The position numbers were made by a program, and so were the translations under genes. From Eubacterium sp. (lineage in GTDB: Bacteria > Bacillota > Clostridia > Lachnospirales > Lachnospiraceae), in the NCBI GenBank assembly GCA_017539165.1, contig JAFYHN010000035.1, positions 1 through 64,000 on the forward strand: a DNA stretch of 64,000 nt, written 5' to 3'. Positions 35,023 through 43,992 of this stretch are shown here, piece after piece. The notes below the pieces were generated by a model. It ran no database searches, was not told the DNA's origin, and was given only the letters and a program-made list of their open reading frames with translations. The first letter of the stretch is position 1. Every line of letters starts with the position of its first letter.

Positions 35023-37014
35023 CTAAAGAACAATCCTTCCTTCTATTTCATCTCCGATTTCAAGTGATATATCCTGAGCAAGTTTCAGCATATCGGCATG
35101 CTTATATATATCAGCTATCTGAAAATCCATATCTCCGCTCTGCCTTATCCCAAAGAAGTCACCGGGACCGCGAAGTCTTAGATCTTCGGAAGCTATATAG
35201 AATCCATCATTTGATTCTTCAAGTACCTTAAGACGTTTAACACTGTCTTCAGTCTTTTTTACATTTATAAATATGCAGTAGCTCTGAGCCTCTCCTCTTC
35301 CAACACGCCCTCTCAGCTGATGAAGCTGGGCAAGACCGAAGCGTTCTGCATTCTCTATCATCATCACTGTTGAATTAGGATTATTTATCCCAACCTCTAT
35401 AACAGTTGTAGAAACAAGCACATCTATCTCTCGGTTTACATAACTCCGAAAAATATCTGCTTTTTCCAGTTCTTTCATCTTACCGTGGAGATACGATATC
35501 CTTATATCAGGACCAAGATTATCGCGAAGTTCCTCAGTATAATTAATGACATCTTCCGCATCAGTTTTATCACTTTCTTCAACCATCGGACATATAACAT
35601 ATGCCTGATGTCCCTCAGCTACCTGCTGTCTTATAAAACTATATGCTGAATGTCTGTAATCCGTTCCAACCACGCAGTTCTTGATCCGCTTCCTCTCCGC
35701 CGGCAGTTCCTTAATGACCGATATATCCATATCAGCATACAGTATTATAGCCAGAGTCCTAGGAATAGGAGTAGCACTCATTACAAGTGTATTAGGACAT
35801 ATGCCCTTCTCCGACAGATTCTCTCTCTGCTTCACTCCAAACCTGTGCTGTTCATCAGTTACTACCAGTCCCAGATCTTTATATTCAGCCTTTTCCTGAA
35901 TCAGAGCATGAGTACCTATCACTATATCGCAGCTCCCATCCTTCAACCGCTCATAAACAGTTCTCTTCTCTTTTGCAGTCATGGATCCAGTCAGGAGCTC
36001 CACATTCAGTTTATATGGTTTAAGTACTCGGCTCAGTTCCTCATAATGCTGAAGCGCCAGCACTTCTGTCGGAACCATGAGCGCCCCCTGATACCCGGAT
36101 AAGGAATTCATTAAAAGTGCTACTGTTGCAACAACAGTCTTACCTGAACCCACATCTCCCTGAACAAGGCGGTTCATCATATATTCTGAACTCATATCGT
36201 GAACTATGTCTTCTATTGCAGAGAGCTGCCCTTCCGTCAGGCTAAAAGGAAGTCCACTGATAAATGCATTTTTCTTAAGTACAGCCTCTTTATTGATTAT
36301 ATGCTCATTCGGAATTGTAACAGTAGTTTCTCTTAGCTTCTTAACCTTGATCAGGAAAAGCAAAAATTCGTCAAATGCAATCCTGCTGAGAGCCCGTCTC
36401 AGATTCTCTTCATTCTCCGGGAAATGTATCTGCATAAGAGCCTGACTTCTGGTCATAAGCCCCTTAGCCCGCATAACATCCTCCGGAAGATATTCATCAA
36501 GCCCAACTATAACATCCTTAACGGATGCAACCGCTCTTGTTATGGCATTATTAGTAATCCCCGCCTTAAGCGGATATACTGGCTGCATAGTAGAAAGCAT
36601 TTCCTGATATTTAAACTGAGTAAAGTATTCAGGCATTTCCATAACACGCATATTACCGGAATATTTCACCGTACCGTAAAAGATGTAGGATTCCCCTTTA
36701 TGAAATGTACTCCTGAGAAAAGGCATGTTGAACCATACCATCCTGATAGTGCCGGAATCATCCGACGCCGAAAGACTTGTAATGTTATAACGTTTTCCTT
36801 TATGAGACTCGACATAGGTAACTACCTTGCAAAACACAGCAACCCTGTCCCCTTCAGACACACTGCTGACGGGAACAGGTTCGCTATAAGTCTTATATGT
36901 TCTGGGATAGTAAAAAACCAGGTCCTTCACAGTGTGAATCCCAAGCTTAGAAAAAGCCGTCCTGGTTTTATCACCTATACCTTTAATACTGATAATGTCA
37001 TCACTTAGTTTCAT
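35023..37014 (-). CDS. recG: ATP-dependent DNA helicase RecG
   Basis: This 663-residue helicase remodels stalled replication forks and Holliday junctions. An N-terminal wedge/OB domain (FYYPRTYKTYSEPVPVSS, GDRVAVFCKVV) precedes Walker A GDVGSGKTV, the DEQH box, motif III SATPIPRTLA and motif VI QLRGRVGRGE. The length is slightly short of some relatives because the N-terminal extension is absent. It follows fakA by 14 bp and abuts the cellulase gene. Confidence 0.95.
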   Translation of the reverse strand: MKLSDDIISIKGIGDKTRTAFSKLGIHTVKDLVFYYPRTYKTYSEPVPVSSVSEGDRVAVFCKVVTYVESHKGKRYNITSLSASDDSGTIRMVWFNMPFLRSTFHKGESYIFYGTVKYSGNMRVMEMPEYFTQFKYQEMLSTMQPVYPLKAGITNNAITRAVASVKDVIVGLDEYLPEDVMRAKGLMTRSQALMQIHFPENEENLRRALSRIAFDEFLLFLIKVKKLRETTVTIPNEHIINKEAVLKKNAFISGLPFSLTEGQLSAIEDIVHDMSSEYMMNRLVQGDVGSGKTVVATVALLMNSLSGYQGALMVPTEVLALQHYEELSRVLKPYKLNVELLTGSMTAKEKRTVYERLKDGSCDIVIGTHALIQEKAEYKDLGLVVTDEQHRFGVKQRENLSEKGICPNTLVMSATPIPRTLAIILYADMDISVIKELPAERKRIKNCVVGTDYRHSAYSFIRQQVAEGHQAYVICPMVEESDKTDAEDVINYTEELRDNLGPDIRISYLHGKMKELEKADIFRSYVNREIDVLVSTTVIEVGINNPNSTVMMIENAERFGLAQLHQLRGRVGRGEAQSYCIFINVKKTEDSVKRLKVLEESNDGFYIASEDLRLRGPGDFFGIRQSGDMDFQIADIYKHADMLKLAQDISLEIGDEIEGRIVL

Positions 37015-37028
37015 AAGTTCTTGTCCAT

Positions 37029-38747
37029 CTATTCAACTGACAACAGATAGTAATAGATCGGCTGTCCTCCGGATCTTATCTCAACTTCAAGATCCTCGTA
37101 TTTCTCGGATAATCTGGCCTGAACTTCACCGGCCTTATCCTCACTTATATCTTCACCATAATAGAGACTGATAAGTCCCGAATCTTCATCCACAAGACTT
37201 TCCACAAGTTCATCGAGAACCGCATCAACATCTGTACCAACACTGGCAAGTCCTGAGTCTGCAAGTCCCATGATATCATCCTTGTGAATTTCTTTTCCAT
37301 CTATAGATGTATCTCTGACTGCATATGTAATCTCTCCAGATTTAACATCCTTCATCGCAGCAGTCATTCCCTCAAGATTCTTCTCTGGCTCAATAGCTTC
37401 ATTGAAACTGAGAAGCGCAGCTATCCCCTGCGGAATAGTTTTTGAAGGCACTACAAATATCTTCTTATCTTTGGATATAGCCGAAGCCTGGTTAGCAGCC
37501 AGAATGATATTCGAATTATTAGGCAGGATGAATACATTTTCAGCATTCACCTTATCCGCCGCATCAAGAATATCCTGCGTACTTGGATTCATAGTCTGTC
37601 CACCACTCACTACGTAGCTTGCACCGATCTCCTTAAAAAGTTCTGTAAGACCGTCACCGGTAGAGATAGCGATGAATCCATATTTATCCTTAGGAGCTGA
37701 TTTTTCTGCCTTAAGCTGTTTAAATGCTTCTTCCTGCTCAGCAGCCTTCTGCTTCTCGCTCTCCATTATAACTCGTTCCGAGTGTTCTTCTCTCATGTTA
37801 TCGACTTTACATCTGGTCAGCTGACCGTATTCCAGCCCCTTCTCAAATGCACGACCAGGATGATTTGTATGAACATGTATCTTAACAAGTTCTTCATCAG
37901 CCACACAGACAAGAGAATCGCCGATAGAAAGAAGGTATTCCTTTATTCCTTCTACCTGTTTATCAGTAAGTTCTTTCTCAAGCAGAATGATGAATTCAGT
38001 ACAATAACCGAACTTAATATCAGCAGTAGAGATATCTTCCTTACCACTTCCCTTGGCCTTTGGTATATCTTCAAGTACTCCGGCACCTCTCGCCAGCTTT
38101 TGAGGCTGTGCATCAAGAAGAGCCACAGGTTCATCTTTGAGTCCAAGAAGAAGCCCCTTCATTACTTCAATAAGCCCCTGTCCACCTGAATCGACCACTC
38201 CGGCTTCTTTAAGTACCGGAAGCATATCAGGTGTCTTAGCGAGCACTGCCTCGCCATGCTCAATAACCTGCTCAAGAAAAAGTATTATATCATTTTCAAC
38301 ATCTATTATATCAGCAGCTTTCTGTGACATTCCTCTTGCAACAGTAAGGATTGTTCCTTCTTTAGGCTTCATAACAGCCTTATATGCAGTCTCAACACCT
38401 CTTGCAAAACCCGATGCCAGATCTTCTACTCCAAGTGACTTCTTGCCCTTTACATCTTTACAGAACCCTCTAAAGAGCTGGGAAAGGATAACTCCTGAGT
38501 TACCTCTCGCACCACGGAGAGAACCGCCTGATATAGCCTTAGCTATAAGATCAATAGTAGGCTCCTGCAGAGCTTCAACCTCTGAAGCAGCCGTCATGAT
38601 CGTTAGTGACATATTCGTTCCTGTATCTCCGTCGGGGACCGGAAATACATTTAATTCATTTATATATTCCTTATTATTACTAATATTATTCGCACCAGAT
38701 ATAAATGCTTTCTGCATTGATTTAGCATCAATAGTGGTTAGTGACAT
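37029..38747 (-). CDS. fakA: FakA-type fatty acid kinase (DAK2 domain)
   Basis: This 572-residue protein is the YloV/FakA family: an N-terminal DAK2 nucleotide-binding domain with NVFPVPDGDTGTNM and GARGNSGVILSQL, a middle segment, and a C-terminal domain. With a FakB (DegV) lipid-binding partner it phosphorylates fatty acids for phospholipid synthesis. No fakB is in the window. It lies between the Asp23-family gene and recG, the conserved yloU-yloV-recG order of Firmicutes. Confidence 0.9.
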   Translation of the reverse strand: MSLTTIDAKSMQKAFISGANNISNNKEYINELNVFPVPDGDTGTNMSLTIMTAASEVEALQEPTIDLIAKAISGGSLRGARGNSGVILSQLFRGFCKDVKGKKSLGVEDLASGFARGVETAYKAVMKPKEGTILTVARGMSQKAADIIDVENDIILFLEQVIEHGEAVLAKTPDMLPVLKEAGVVDSGGQGLIEVMKGLLLGLKDEPVALLDAQPQKLARGAGVLEDIPKAKGSGKEDISTADIKFGYCTEFIILLEKELTDKQVEGIKEYLLSIGDSLVCVADEELVKIHVHTNHPGRAFEKGLEYGQLTRCKVDNMREEHSERVIMESEKQKAAEQEEAFKQLKAEKSAPKDKYGFIAISTGDGLTELFKEIGASYVVSGGQTMNPSTQDILDAADKVNAENVFILPNNSNIILAANQASAISKDKKIFVVPSKTIPQGIAALLSFNEAIEPEKNLEGMTAAMKDVKSGEITYAVRDTSIDGKEIHKDDIMGLADSGLASVGTDVDAVLDELVESLVDEDSGLISLYYGEDISEDKAGEVQARLSEKYEDLEVEIRSGGQPIYYYLLSVE

Positions 38748-38777
38748 TTCAAATATTCCTCCTGATCAACAGTTTAC

Positions 38778-39137
38778 TTAGTCGATAACTCTTACACCTT
38801 CGACGTAAACATTTATAGCCTTAACCTTCATGGATGTATAGTCTTCAACCTGATACTTTACAGTACTTATAAGATTCTTAACAACGGTTTTGATATTTAC
38901 CCCATAAGCCATGATAATATGGAAGTTGATGGTAAGCTCGTCATCCGAATCTCTGACAACACTTACACCCTTACTGACATTATCACCCTTAAGAAGTTTT
39001 GCCAGACCATCTTTCACACTTATAGTCGCCATTCCGACAATACCGAAACAGTCAAGTGCAGCATGACCGGCAAACTGTGCTATAACTTCTGTGTCTATAT
39101 AAATCTTACCCTGTGCATCACTATAGTATTCTGACAT
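38778..39137 (-). CDS. Asp23/Gls24 family protein (YloU-like)
   Basis: This 119-residue protein matches the Asp23/Gls24 alkaline-shock family: VIAQFAGHAALDCFGIVGM and a C-terminal VKYQVEDYTSMKVKAINVYVEGVRV. Such proteins associate with the cell envelope; YloU lies next to FakA in Firmicutes, as here. The start is the ATG at 39137, which has an AGGAGG site; the frame continues 11 codons upstream without a good site. Confidence 0.9.
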   Translation of the reverse strand: MSEYYSDAQGKIYIDTEVIAQFAGHAALDCFGIVGMATISVKDGLAKLLKGDNVSKGVSVVRDSDDELTINFHIIMAYGVNIKTVVKNLISTVKYQVEDYTSMKVKAINVYVEGVRVID

Positions 39138-39218
39138 ACGAAACCTCCTATCACATGTGAACAGTAACATAAATCATTCCCGTCTAATATATCACATTAA
39201 AGCATACAAATCAAAAAA

Positions 39219-39250
39219 ATGTAGCAAACACCCGAAGGCATTTGCTACAT
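39219..39250 (-). terminator. rpmB terminator
   Basis: GTAGCAAATGCC pairs with GGTGTTTGCTAC around TTCG, followed by ATTTTTTTG on the minus strand. Confidence 0.92.
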
Positions 39251-39281
39251 TTTCTAACTCTCTCACACAAATTAAAAAGAC

Positions 39282-39467
39282 TTATGCTCTCTCTACCTTA
39301 CCGGATCTGAGGCACTTTGTACATACGTAGATAGTCTTTGGTGATCCATCTACCTTAGCCTTTACTCTCTTTATGTTAGCTTTCATTATACGATTGGATC
39401 TTCTATGTGAATGACTCACATTATTTCCAAAATGAACTGACTTATCACAATAAAAACACTTAGCCAT
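39282..39467 (-). CDS. rpmB: 50S ribosomal protein L28
   Basis: This 61-residue protein is L28: MAKCFYCDKSVHFGNNVSHSHRR and a second cysteine pair CTKCL. The CxxC pairs mark the zinc-binding (C+) form. It has an AGGAGG site, its own promoter (39524-39552) and terminator, and is transcribed alone as in many Firmicutes. Confidence 0.97.
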   Translation of the reverse strand: MAKCFYCDKSVHFGNNVSHSHRRSNRIMKANIKRVKAKVDGSPKTIYVCTKCLRSGKVERA

Positions 39468-39523
39468 CTCCAGGCACCTCCTTTAACCAGATACTTGGAC
39501 TTCTCCAGCCCGCAACATTTGGT

Positions 39524-39552
39524 ATACTATCATATTTCATAAAGCAATGCAA
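39524..39552 (-). promoter_or_regulatory. rpmB promoter
   Basis: TTGCAT (39547-39552) and TAGTAT (39524-39529) with 17-bp spacing. Confidence 0.55.
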
Positions 39553-39568
39553 GTAGTTTTTTAAAATT

Positions 39569-40576
39569 TTACTTTACTTTTTTTGCCACAACAACGTAGC
39601 GTCCTTCATCAGCATGATATGCACATGTAGAAAGCGTTAACAGCTTTTCTCCATATTCTGCAGATTTGTTAATATGATACGGCGTCAAACTCTTTGCTTT
39701 CTCAACAAACAAGGCAAATGCCTCTTTTGAATCTGCATTGTAGAAGTCATAATACTTAAAACTTCCATCATCATCACTGATCTCAGTTCTGAAAGCGGCT
39801 ATGACTTCATATGTTCCATCTCCTTCAAGAGTATCAAAATGTATTATATGATGCTCCTGGTAAAAATCTTCCTTCTCATAGTCGAGAAGAAGATTGAACA
39901 TAGTTCCCGCTTTCATATTATGTCCATATATAAGTACATTATCAGAAGGACTCCGAAAATCCGACTTAGCTGACAGGAATAAAGTTCCAGAAGTACTATC
40001 TTCTTTATTAAAATCCTTGTGAAGATAGTATTCTTCATCTTCCTTGGTCTGCATCACAGGATAATCAACCTTTGTACCAGGTATACTGAGCCAACCAACA
40101 AAATCCTTGTTAGTTGTGTAGATCTTCTCAAACTTCTCCTGAACTGTTATACCATCAATATCAAGGAACTTGGCTACATCTTTGGTAGAATCCGTACCTG
40201 CACCAGACTTTTTTTCACTCTTTCCAGAAGCAGTTCCTGATGAAATCATACTCTTAACACTGTCAAATCCTTTCTCAGCTTTTCTGATCTTAAGATAATA
40301 TCTCAGAAGATAACCACCACATCCGATAAATGCGACTATACAGATGCCCAGTACAACATTCATAATCATGTTGACTACTCTTCTCTTCCTCTGCTTCTTA
40401 GCTTGTTCTATAGCATCTCTTTTATTCTGTTCCCTCTGTTCTCTCTTCTTAGAAATGATTCTGTCTTCAAGAGACTGGGGCTTTGCCATCCTCTGACCAT
40501 ACGATCCAGTTTTCGAATATTTTTCCAAAAGAGAATCTAATTCATCAGAATCTAGTAATACTTTTTCTTTCCCCAT
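39569..40576 (-). CDS. Class B-type sortase
   Basis: This 335-residue protein has a basic, cytoplasmic N-terminus, a membrane helix (about 68-91), a linker rich in S/G/K, and a sortase barrel. The active-site triad is visible: H in IYGHNM, C318 in LTLSTC and R326 in EGRYVVV. The layout fits a class B sortase that attaches proteins to the wall or polymerises pilins. No sortase substrate with a recognisable sorting signal is in the window. Its start overlaps the end of the nudix gene by 25 bp, so the two are translationally coupled. Confidence 0.9.
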   Translation of the reverse strand: MGKEKVLLDSDELDSLLEKYSKTGSYGQRMAKPQSLEDRIISKKREQREQNKRDAIEQAKKQRKRRVVNMIMNVVLGICIVAFIGCGGYLLRYYLKIRKAEKGFDSVKSMISSGTASGKSEKKSGAGTDSTKDVAKFLDIDGITVQEKFEKIYTTNKDFVGWLSIPGTKVDYPVMQTKEDEEYYLHKDFNKEDSTSGTLFLSAKSDFRSPSDNVLIYGHNMKAGTMFNLLLDYEKEDFYQEHHIIHFDTLEGDGTYEVIAAFRTEISDDDGSFKYYDFYNADSKEAFALFVEKAKSLTPYHINKSAEYGEKLLTLSTCAYHADEGRYVVVAKKVK

Positions 40577-41004
40577 AATCCTTCCTTCTTAAGCGCCAAA
40601 TATTCACTATATGCCTCATCCAGTATCTGCTTTTCATTTGGGAACTTCAACAGATGATATGCCTCATGAAACTTATAGTACCCGGAATCACAAAAGTATT
40701 CTTCTCTCTGAGGTTTACTATAGAAACTGTTAGCCATCATCAGATACCAATGAACATTCTTTGATACCGTATCCTGAGTAGTATTAAAAGTATAACTGCT
40801 TCTCCCCACATACTTTATAATCGTCGCATCTACGCCAGACTCTTCCTTCACCTCTCTGAGTGCCGTTTCCGAATGTTTCTCTCCATCCTCTACTGTACCT
40901 TTCGGAAGTACCCATCCTTCATACCTGTTTCTGTAATTCTTATAAAGGACAAGTATTTTCCCTCTGAAGATCACCACGCCACCACAACTAACTGCTTCGA
41001 CCAT
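40552..41004 (-). CDS. Nudix hydrolase
   Basis: This 150-residue protein has a complete Nudix box (G36-x5-E42-x7-R50-E-V-K-E-E-S-G-V58), with WVLPKGTVEDGE before it. The metal-binding glutamates E54 and E55 are in place. Substrate cannot be told; relatives include ADP-ribose and Ap4A hydrolases. It has a GGGAGG ribosome site and overlaps the sortase gene. A palindrome (41033-41050) lies before the ribosome site. Confidence 0.85.
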   Translation of the reverse strand: MVEAVSCGGVVIFRGKILVLYKNYRNRYEGWVLPKGTVEDGEKHSETALREVKEESGVDATIIKYVGRSSYTFNTTQDTVSKNVHWYLMMANSFYSKPQREEYFCDSGYYKFHEAYHLLKFPNEKQILDEAYSEYLALKKEGLWGKKKYY

Positions 41005-41032
41005 TGACAGTTCCTCCCTTCGGTGTGCGAGT

Positions 41033-41050
41033 TTGCATTAATCAATGCAA
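41033..41050. promoter_or_regulatory. Short inverted repeat upstream of nudix gene
   Basis: TTGCATT-N4-AATGCAA is a perfect 7-bp inverted repeat about 28 bp before the start codon. It could be an operator, or a small hairpin in the leader. Confidence 0.35.
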
Positions 41051-41141
41051 TATCAGTTCCGAAATCTTGATCCGGACCTCTTCCTCTGACCTTATCATTA
41101 TGAATAGTATAAATCTTGTCTTAGAAATACAGTATACTCTT

Positions 41142-42620
41142 TTACTCATTATTTGTATAGTATGCATCTAATATTTTTGATGCAACATATGCACCTGATA
41201 TTTCATATGTTGTGTAATCCTCTACAACAACGCTTACTACGATATCCGGATTTTCAACATTACTGAATCCTACAAACCATGAATTACAGTTTCCGTTATT
41301 ATCATATTCAGCTGTTCCAGTCTTACCTGCAACGGTATATTCTTTATCAGACATATTCTGAGCAGCCGTACCATAGTTACATACTTCATGAAGCATAGGG
41401 ACAAGTATCTTAGTGAGTTCAGGATCAACAACAGTTCCATATGCACGAGTTCTCGTCGAACTTAACTTGACTCCATCTGCATTATCAATCTCCGATACAA
41501 GACGCGGACGCATCATTACTCCGCCATTTGCGATGGCCTGCATGATCATCGCATTGTGGAGCGGAGTTATAAGAGTATCTCCCTGTCCTATAACCGTCTG
41601 TGGAATCATATTTCTATCAGTTGAACCATCCATAACGAATTCCGATTGATTATATTCACATGCATCAAACGGTAATTCTTTATTGAACAGAAGAGTTTCC
41701 GCTGTATCATGGAGCTTATCCATGTCGATCTCATTAACACCTATATTCGCAAAACTTGTATTACATGAATATGCAAGAGACTCAGTCAGACCCACTTCTC
41801 CGTGTACATTTCCATGACTACAGCTTATATCGACATCGCCAAATGTAGCTTCACCTAAACATTCATAATTATAGTTCTCATAATCAGGATGCTCTTTAAG
41901 GAATTCAATACTGGTTACAACTTTAAATGTCGAACCTGGAGCATAGAGTCCCTGTGTAGCTCTATTAAGCAGAACTGTACTTTCGCTTCCTTCTTCAGAA
42001 TGGATCTCATCCCATACATAATCAATCTCATTAGGATCATATGTGGGGCTTGAATACATAGTCAGGATATCACCTGTGTCGACATCAAGAACTACCGCAG
42101 CACCATTCATATCCCCTATCGCTTCAGCTGCCGCATTCTGCAGTTTATAGTTTAGCGTGGTTACAATAGTATCACCTGGATTCTTTTTGTCTGCGAGGTC
42201 ATTTCCTACCTTTTCTACAACATTCACATGTGATCTCATAAGATCGAAGTTGTACGCAAGTTCGATTCCTGATCTTCCGTAATCATTATATCCTACCGTA
42301 TGTGCAAAAAGACCGCCATACGGATAAACTCTGGTCTCATTTCCCTCTTCATCTGTCTCTGATGTTGCTATAACAACATCATCAGATGTAATGATATCTC
42401 CTCTTTGAACAAACTTCGAAAAGCTGTCCTGTCTCTTGTTCGATGAATTCGCAACGATAGAATCTGATTTGGTCAATACAAAATAAACGACATAACCGAA
42501 CATCGAAAGAAATGTCAGGACCATAACATAGGTCATGAACACAATAGGACGATTCTTTATTCTGTTTCTTCTAGCCTTTTCACGTTCCTTATCCAGGAAC
42601 ATTTCCATATCCGTTGGCAT
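41142..42620 (-). CDS. Penicillin-binding protein (transpeptidase, PBP2/PbpA-like)
   Basis: This protein of about 492 residues has a short cytoplasmic part, one membrane helix and a transpeptidase domain that cross-links peptidoglycan. The active-site motifs are SxxK (APGSTFKVV), SxN (SYSCNTSFAN) and KTG (AGKTGTAEY). The start is uncertain: the frame opens with TTG at 42683, and the first ATG is at 42620, others at 42608 and 42602; no ribosome site is decisive. All overlap the end of the FtsW/RodA gene, so the pair forms one synthesis unit. Confidence 0.9.
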   Translation of the reverse strand: MPTDMEMFLDKEREKARRNRIKNRPIVFMTYVMVLTFLSMFGYVVYFVLTKSDSIVANSSNKRQDSFSKFVQRGDIITSDDVVIATSETDEEGNETRVYPYGGLFAHTVGYNDYGRSGIELAYNFDLMRSHVNVVEKVGNDLADKKNPGDTIVTTLNYKLQNAAAEAIGDMNGAAVVLDVDTGDILTMYSSPTYDPNEIDYVWDEIHSEEGSESTVLLNRATQGLYAPGSTFKVVTSIEFLKEHPDYENYNYECLGEATFGDVDISCSHGNVHGEVGLTESLAYSCNTSFANIGVNEIDMDKLHDTAETLLFNKELPFDACEYNQSEFVMDGSTDRNMIPQTVIGQGDTLITPLHNAMIMQAIANGGVMMRPRLVSEIDNADGVKLSSTRTRAYGTVVDPELTKILVPMLHEVCNYGTAAQNMSDKEYTVAGKTGTAEYDNNGNCNSWFVGFSNVENPDIVVSVVVEDYTTYEISGAYVASKILDAYYTNNE

Positions 42621-43992
42621 TCTCTCGGATATGTCTTTCGATTTCTTCTTTCTCTCTTTCAAATTCGTCTGCCTCTTTACCAACTAAAATATATGAATAC
42701 TGAACTATTGAGAACATTATAAGTGTACTAAACACGCTGCTGACACCATAACTTATAAGTGGCAATGTAACACCCGTAGACGGGATAAACTTAGTTGCAC
42801 CGCCAATATTCAGGAATACCTGGAATATATAAACTATGGCTATTCCAAATGTTATGTACTTATAAAATGGTGTATGCAGTTTCATCGCAATATTCTGCAT
42901 AGCTATAAAACTGCTCAAATATATAAGAATAAGTGAAAGTCCAAAGACCACACCTAGTTCTTCACAAAGAGCTGAGAATATAAAATCACTTTCTGCAACA
43001 GGTATCAGATAAGGCATTCCATTTCCAAGTCCGCTTCCACCAAATCCTCCAGTACCTATAGCAAAGAGGGATTCACAAACCTGATATCCTCCCGTCTGCT
43101 GAAACTTAAACGGATCCTGCCAGGCTTGTACTCTGACCATAATATGCGCAAATAACGAATTCCGCAGCAGCAGGTACCCCATTAGACAAGCCAGTACCAT
43201 GAGACCTAATCCTATGAATACAAATCTTGTTCTGGATGTAGCAAGATAAACCATCATAAAGTAACATATGTAGAATAAGACAACAGCACCAAAGTCCTTT
43301 TCAAGAACAAGGATCAGCATAAATGCCGCCGCGATACTCGCATTTACCACGAGCTCTTTCATACTGTTAATCTTAACAAGTGAACTCGCCACAAAAAATA
43401 TAAATACGATCTTAACGAATTCCATCGGCTGGAGTGTTACACCGGCAATACTTATCCAGTTTCGGGAACCATTTATTTCTTGTCCGATTCCCGGGATAAA
43501 AACAGATGCAAGTAAGATCATTCCAGTAACACCATAGAAGATGTTCCAGTTCTTCGCATTTTTAAGCTTACCTAATATATATGGTATAAAAAGTGTAAAT
43601 ATCAGTCCTACTGTAGCAAGAATAAACTGTCTGATAGCATAGCTTTTATTGATTCTAAGAAGCATCGTATAACCAATAAGCATAAGGAATGCTACGTTAT
43701 TCGTCAAAAGGCGCGACGAATTTTTATAGACTAGTCTGAAAGCCACAATATACACAACCGCAATACATATCTCAACCAGATAGTAAAGCAGTATTTTCGG
43801 GTCACGCATATTGATCAAAAGACATACGTGACACAGAAAATGTATCATAAATATGTAAAAAACCTGTTTATTAAGATTGCTGTTCCTCTTCTCTCTGTCT
43901 TTAGCCGTAAAATACGTATAACAAATAATCGTATAAAGGGCCATAAATATCAAGACAAGATATCTGGCAATCACGCATATAAGATTCAGCAT
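42589..43992 (-). CDS. FtsW/RodA/SpoVE family glycan polymerase
   Basis: This 467-residue membrane protein has about 10 helices and the SEDS signature NIGGATKFIPSTGVTLPLISYGVSS. SEDS proteins polymerise peptidoglycan glycan strands and work with a partner PBP, here the overlapping gene downstream. A cytoplasmic Glu/Arg-rich tail ends the chain. The start ATG overlaps the stop of the U32 gene (TAATG) and has an AAAGGG site. RodA, FtsW and SpoVE cannot be told apart from sequence alone. Confidence 0.93.
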   Translation of the reverse strand: MLNLICVIARYLVLIFMALYTIICYTYFTAKDREKRNSNLNKQVFYIFMIHFLCHVCLLINMRDPKILLYYLVEICIAVVYIVAFRLVYKNSSRLLTNNVAFLMLIGYTMLLRINKSYAIRQFILATVGLIFTLFIPYILGKLKNAKNWNIFYGVTGMILLASVFIPGIGQEINGSRNWISIAGVTLQPMEFVKIVFIFFVASSLVKINSMKELVVNASIAAAFMLILVLEKDFGAVVLFYICYFMMVYLATSRTRFVFIGLGLMVLACLMGYLLLRNSLFAHIMVRVQAWQDPFKFQQTGGYQVCESLFAIGTGGFGGSGLGNGMPYLIPVAESDFIFSALCEELGVVFGLSLILIYLSSFIAMQNIAMKLHTPFYKYITFGIAIVYIFQVFLNIGGATKFIPSTGVTLPLISYGVSSVFSTLIMFSIVQYSYILVGKEADEFEREKEEIERHIRENANGYGNVPG

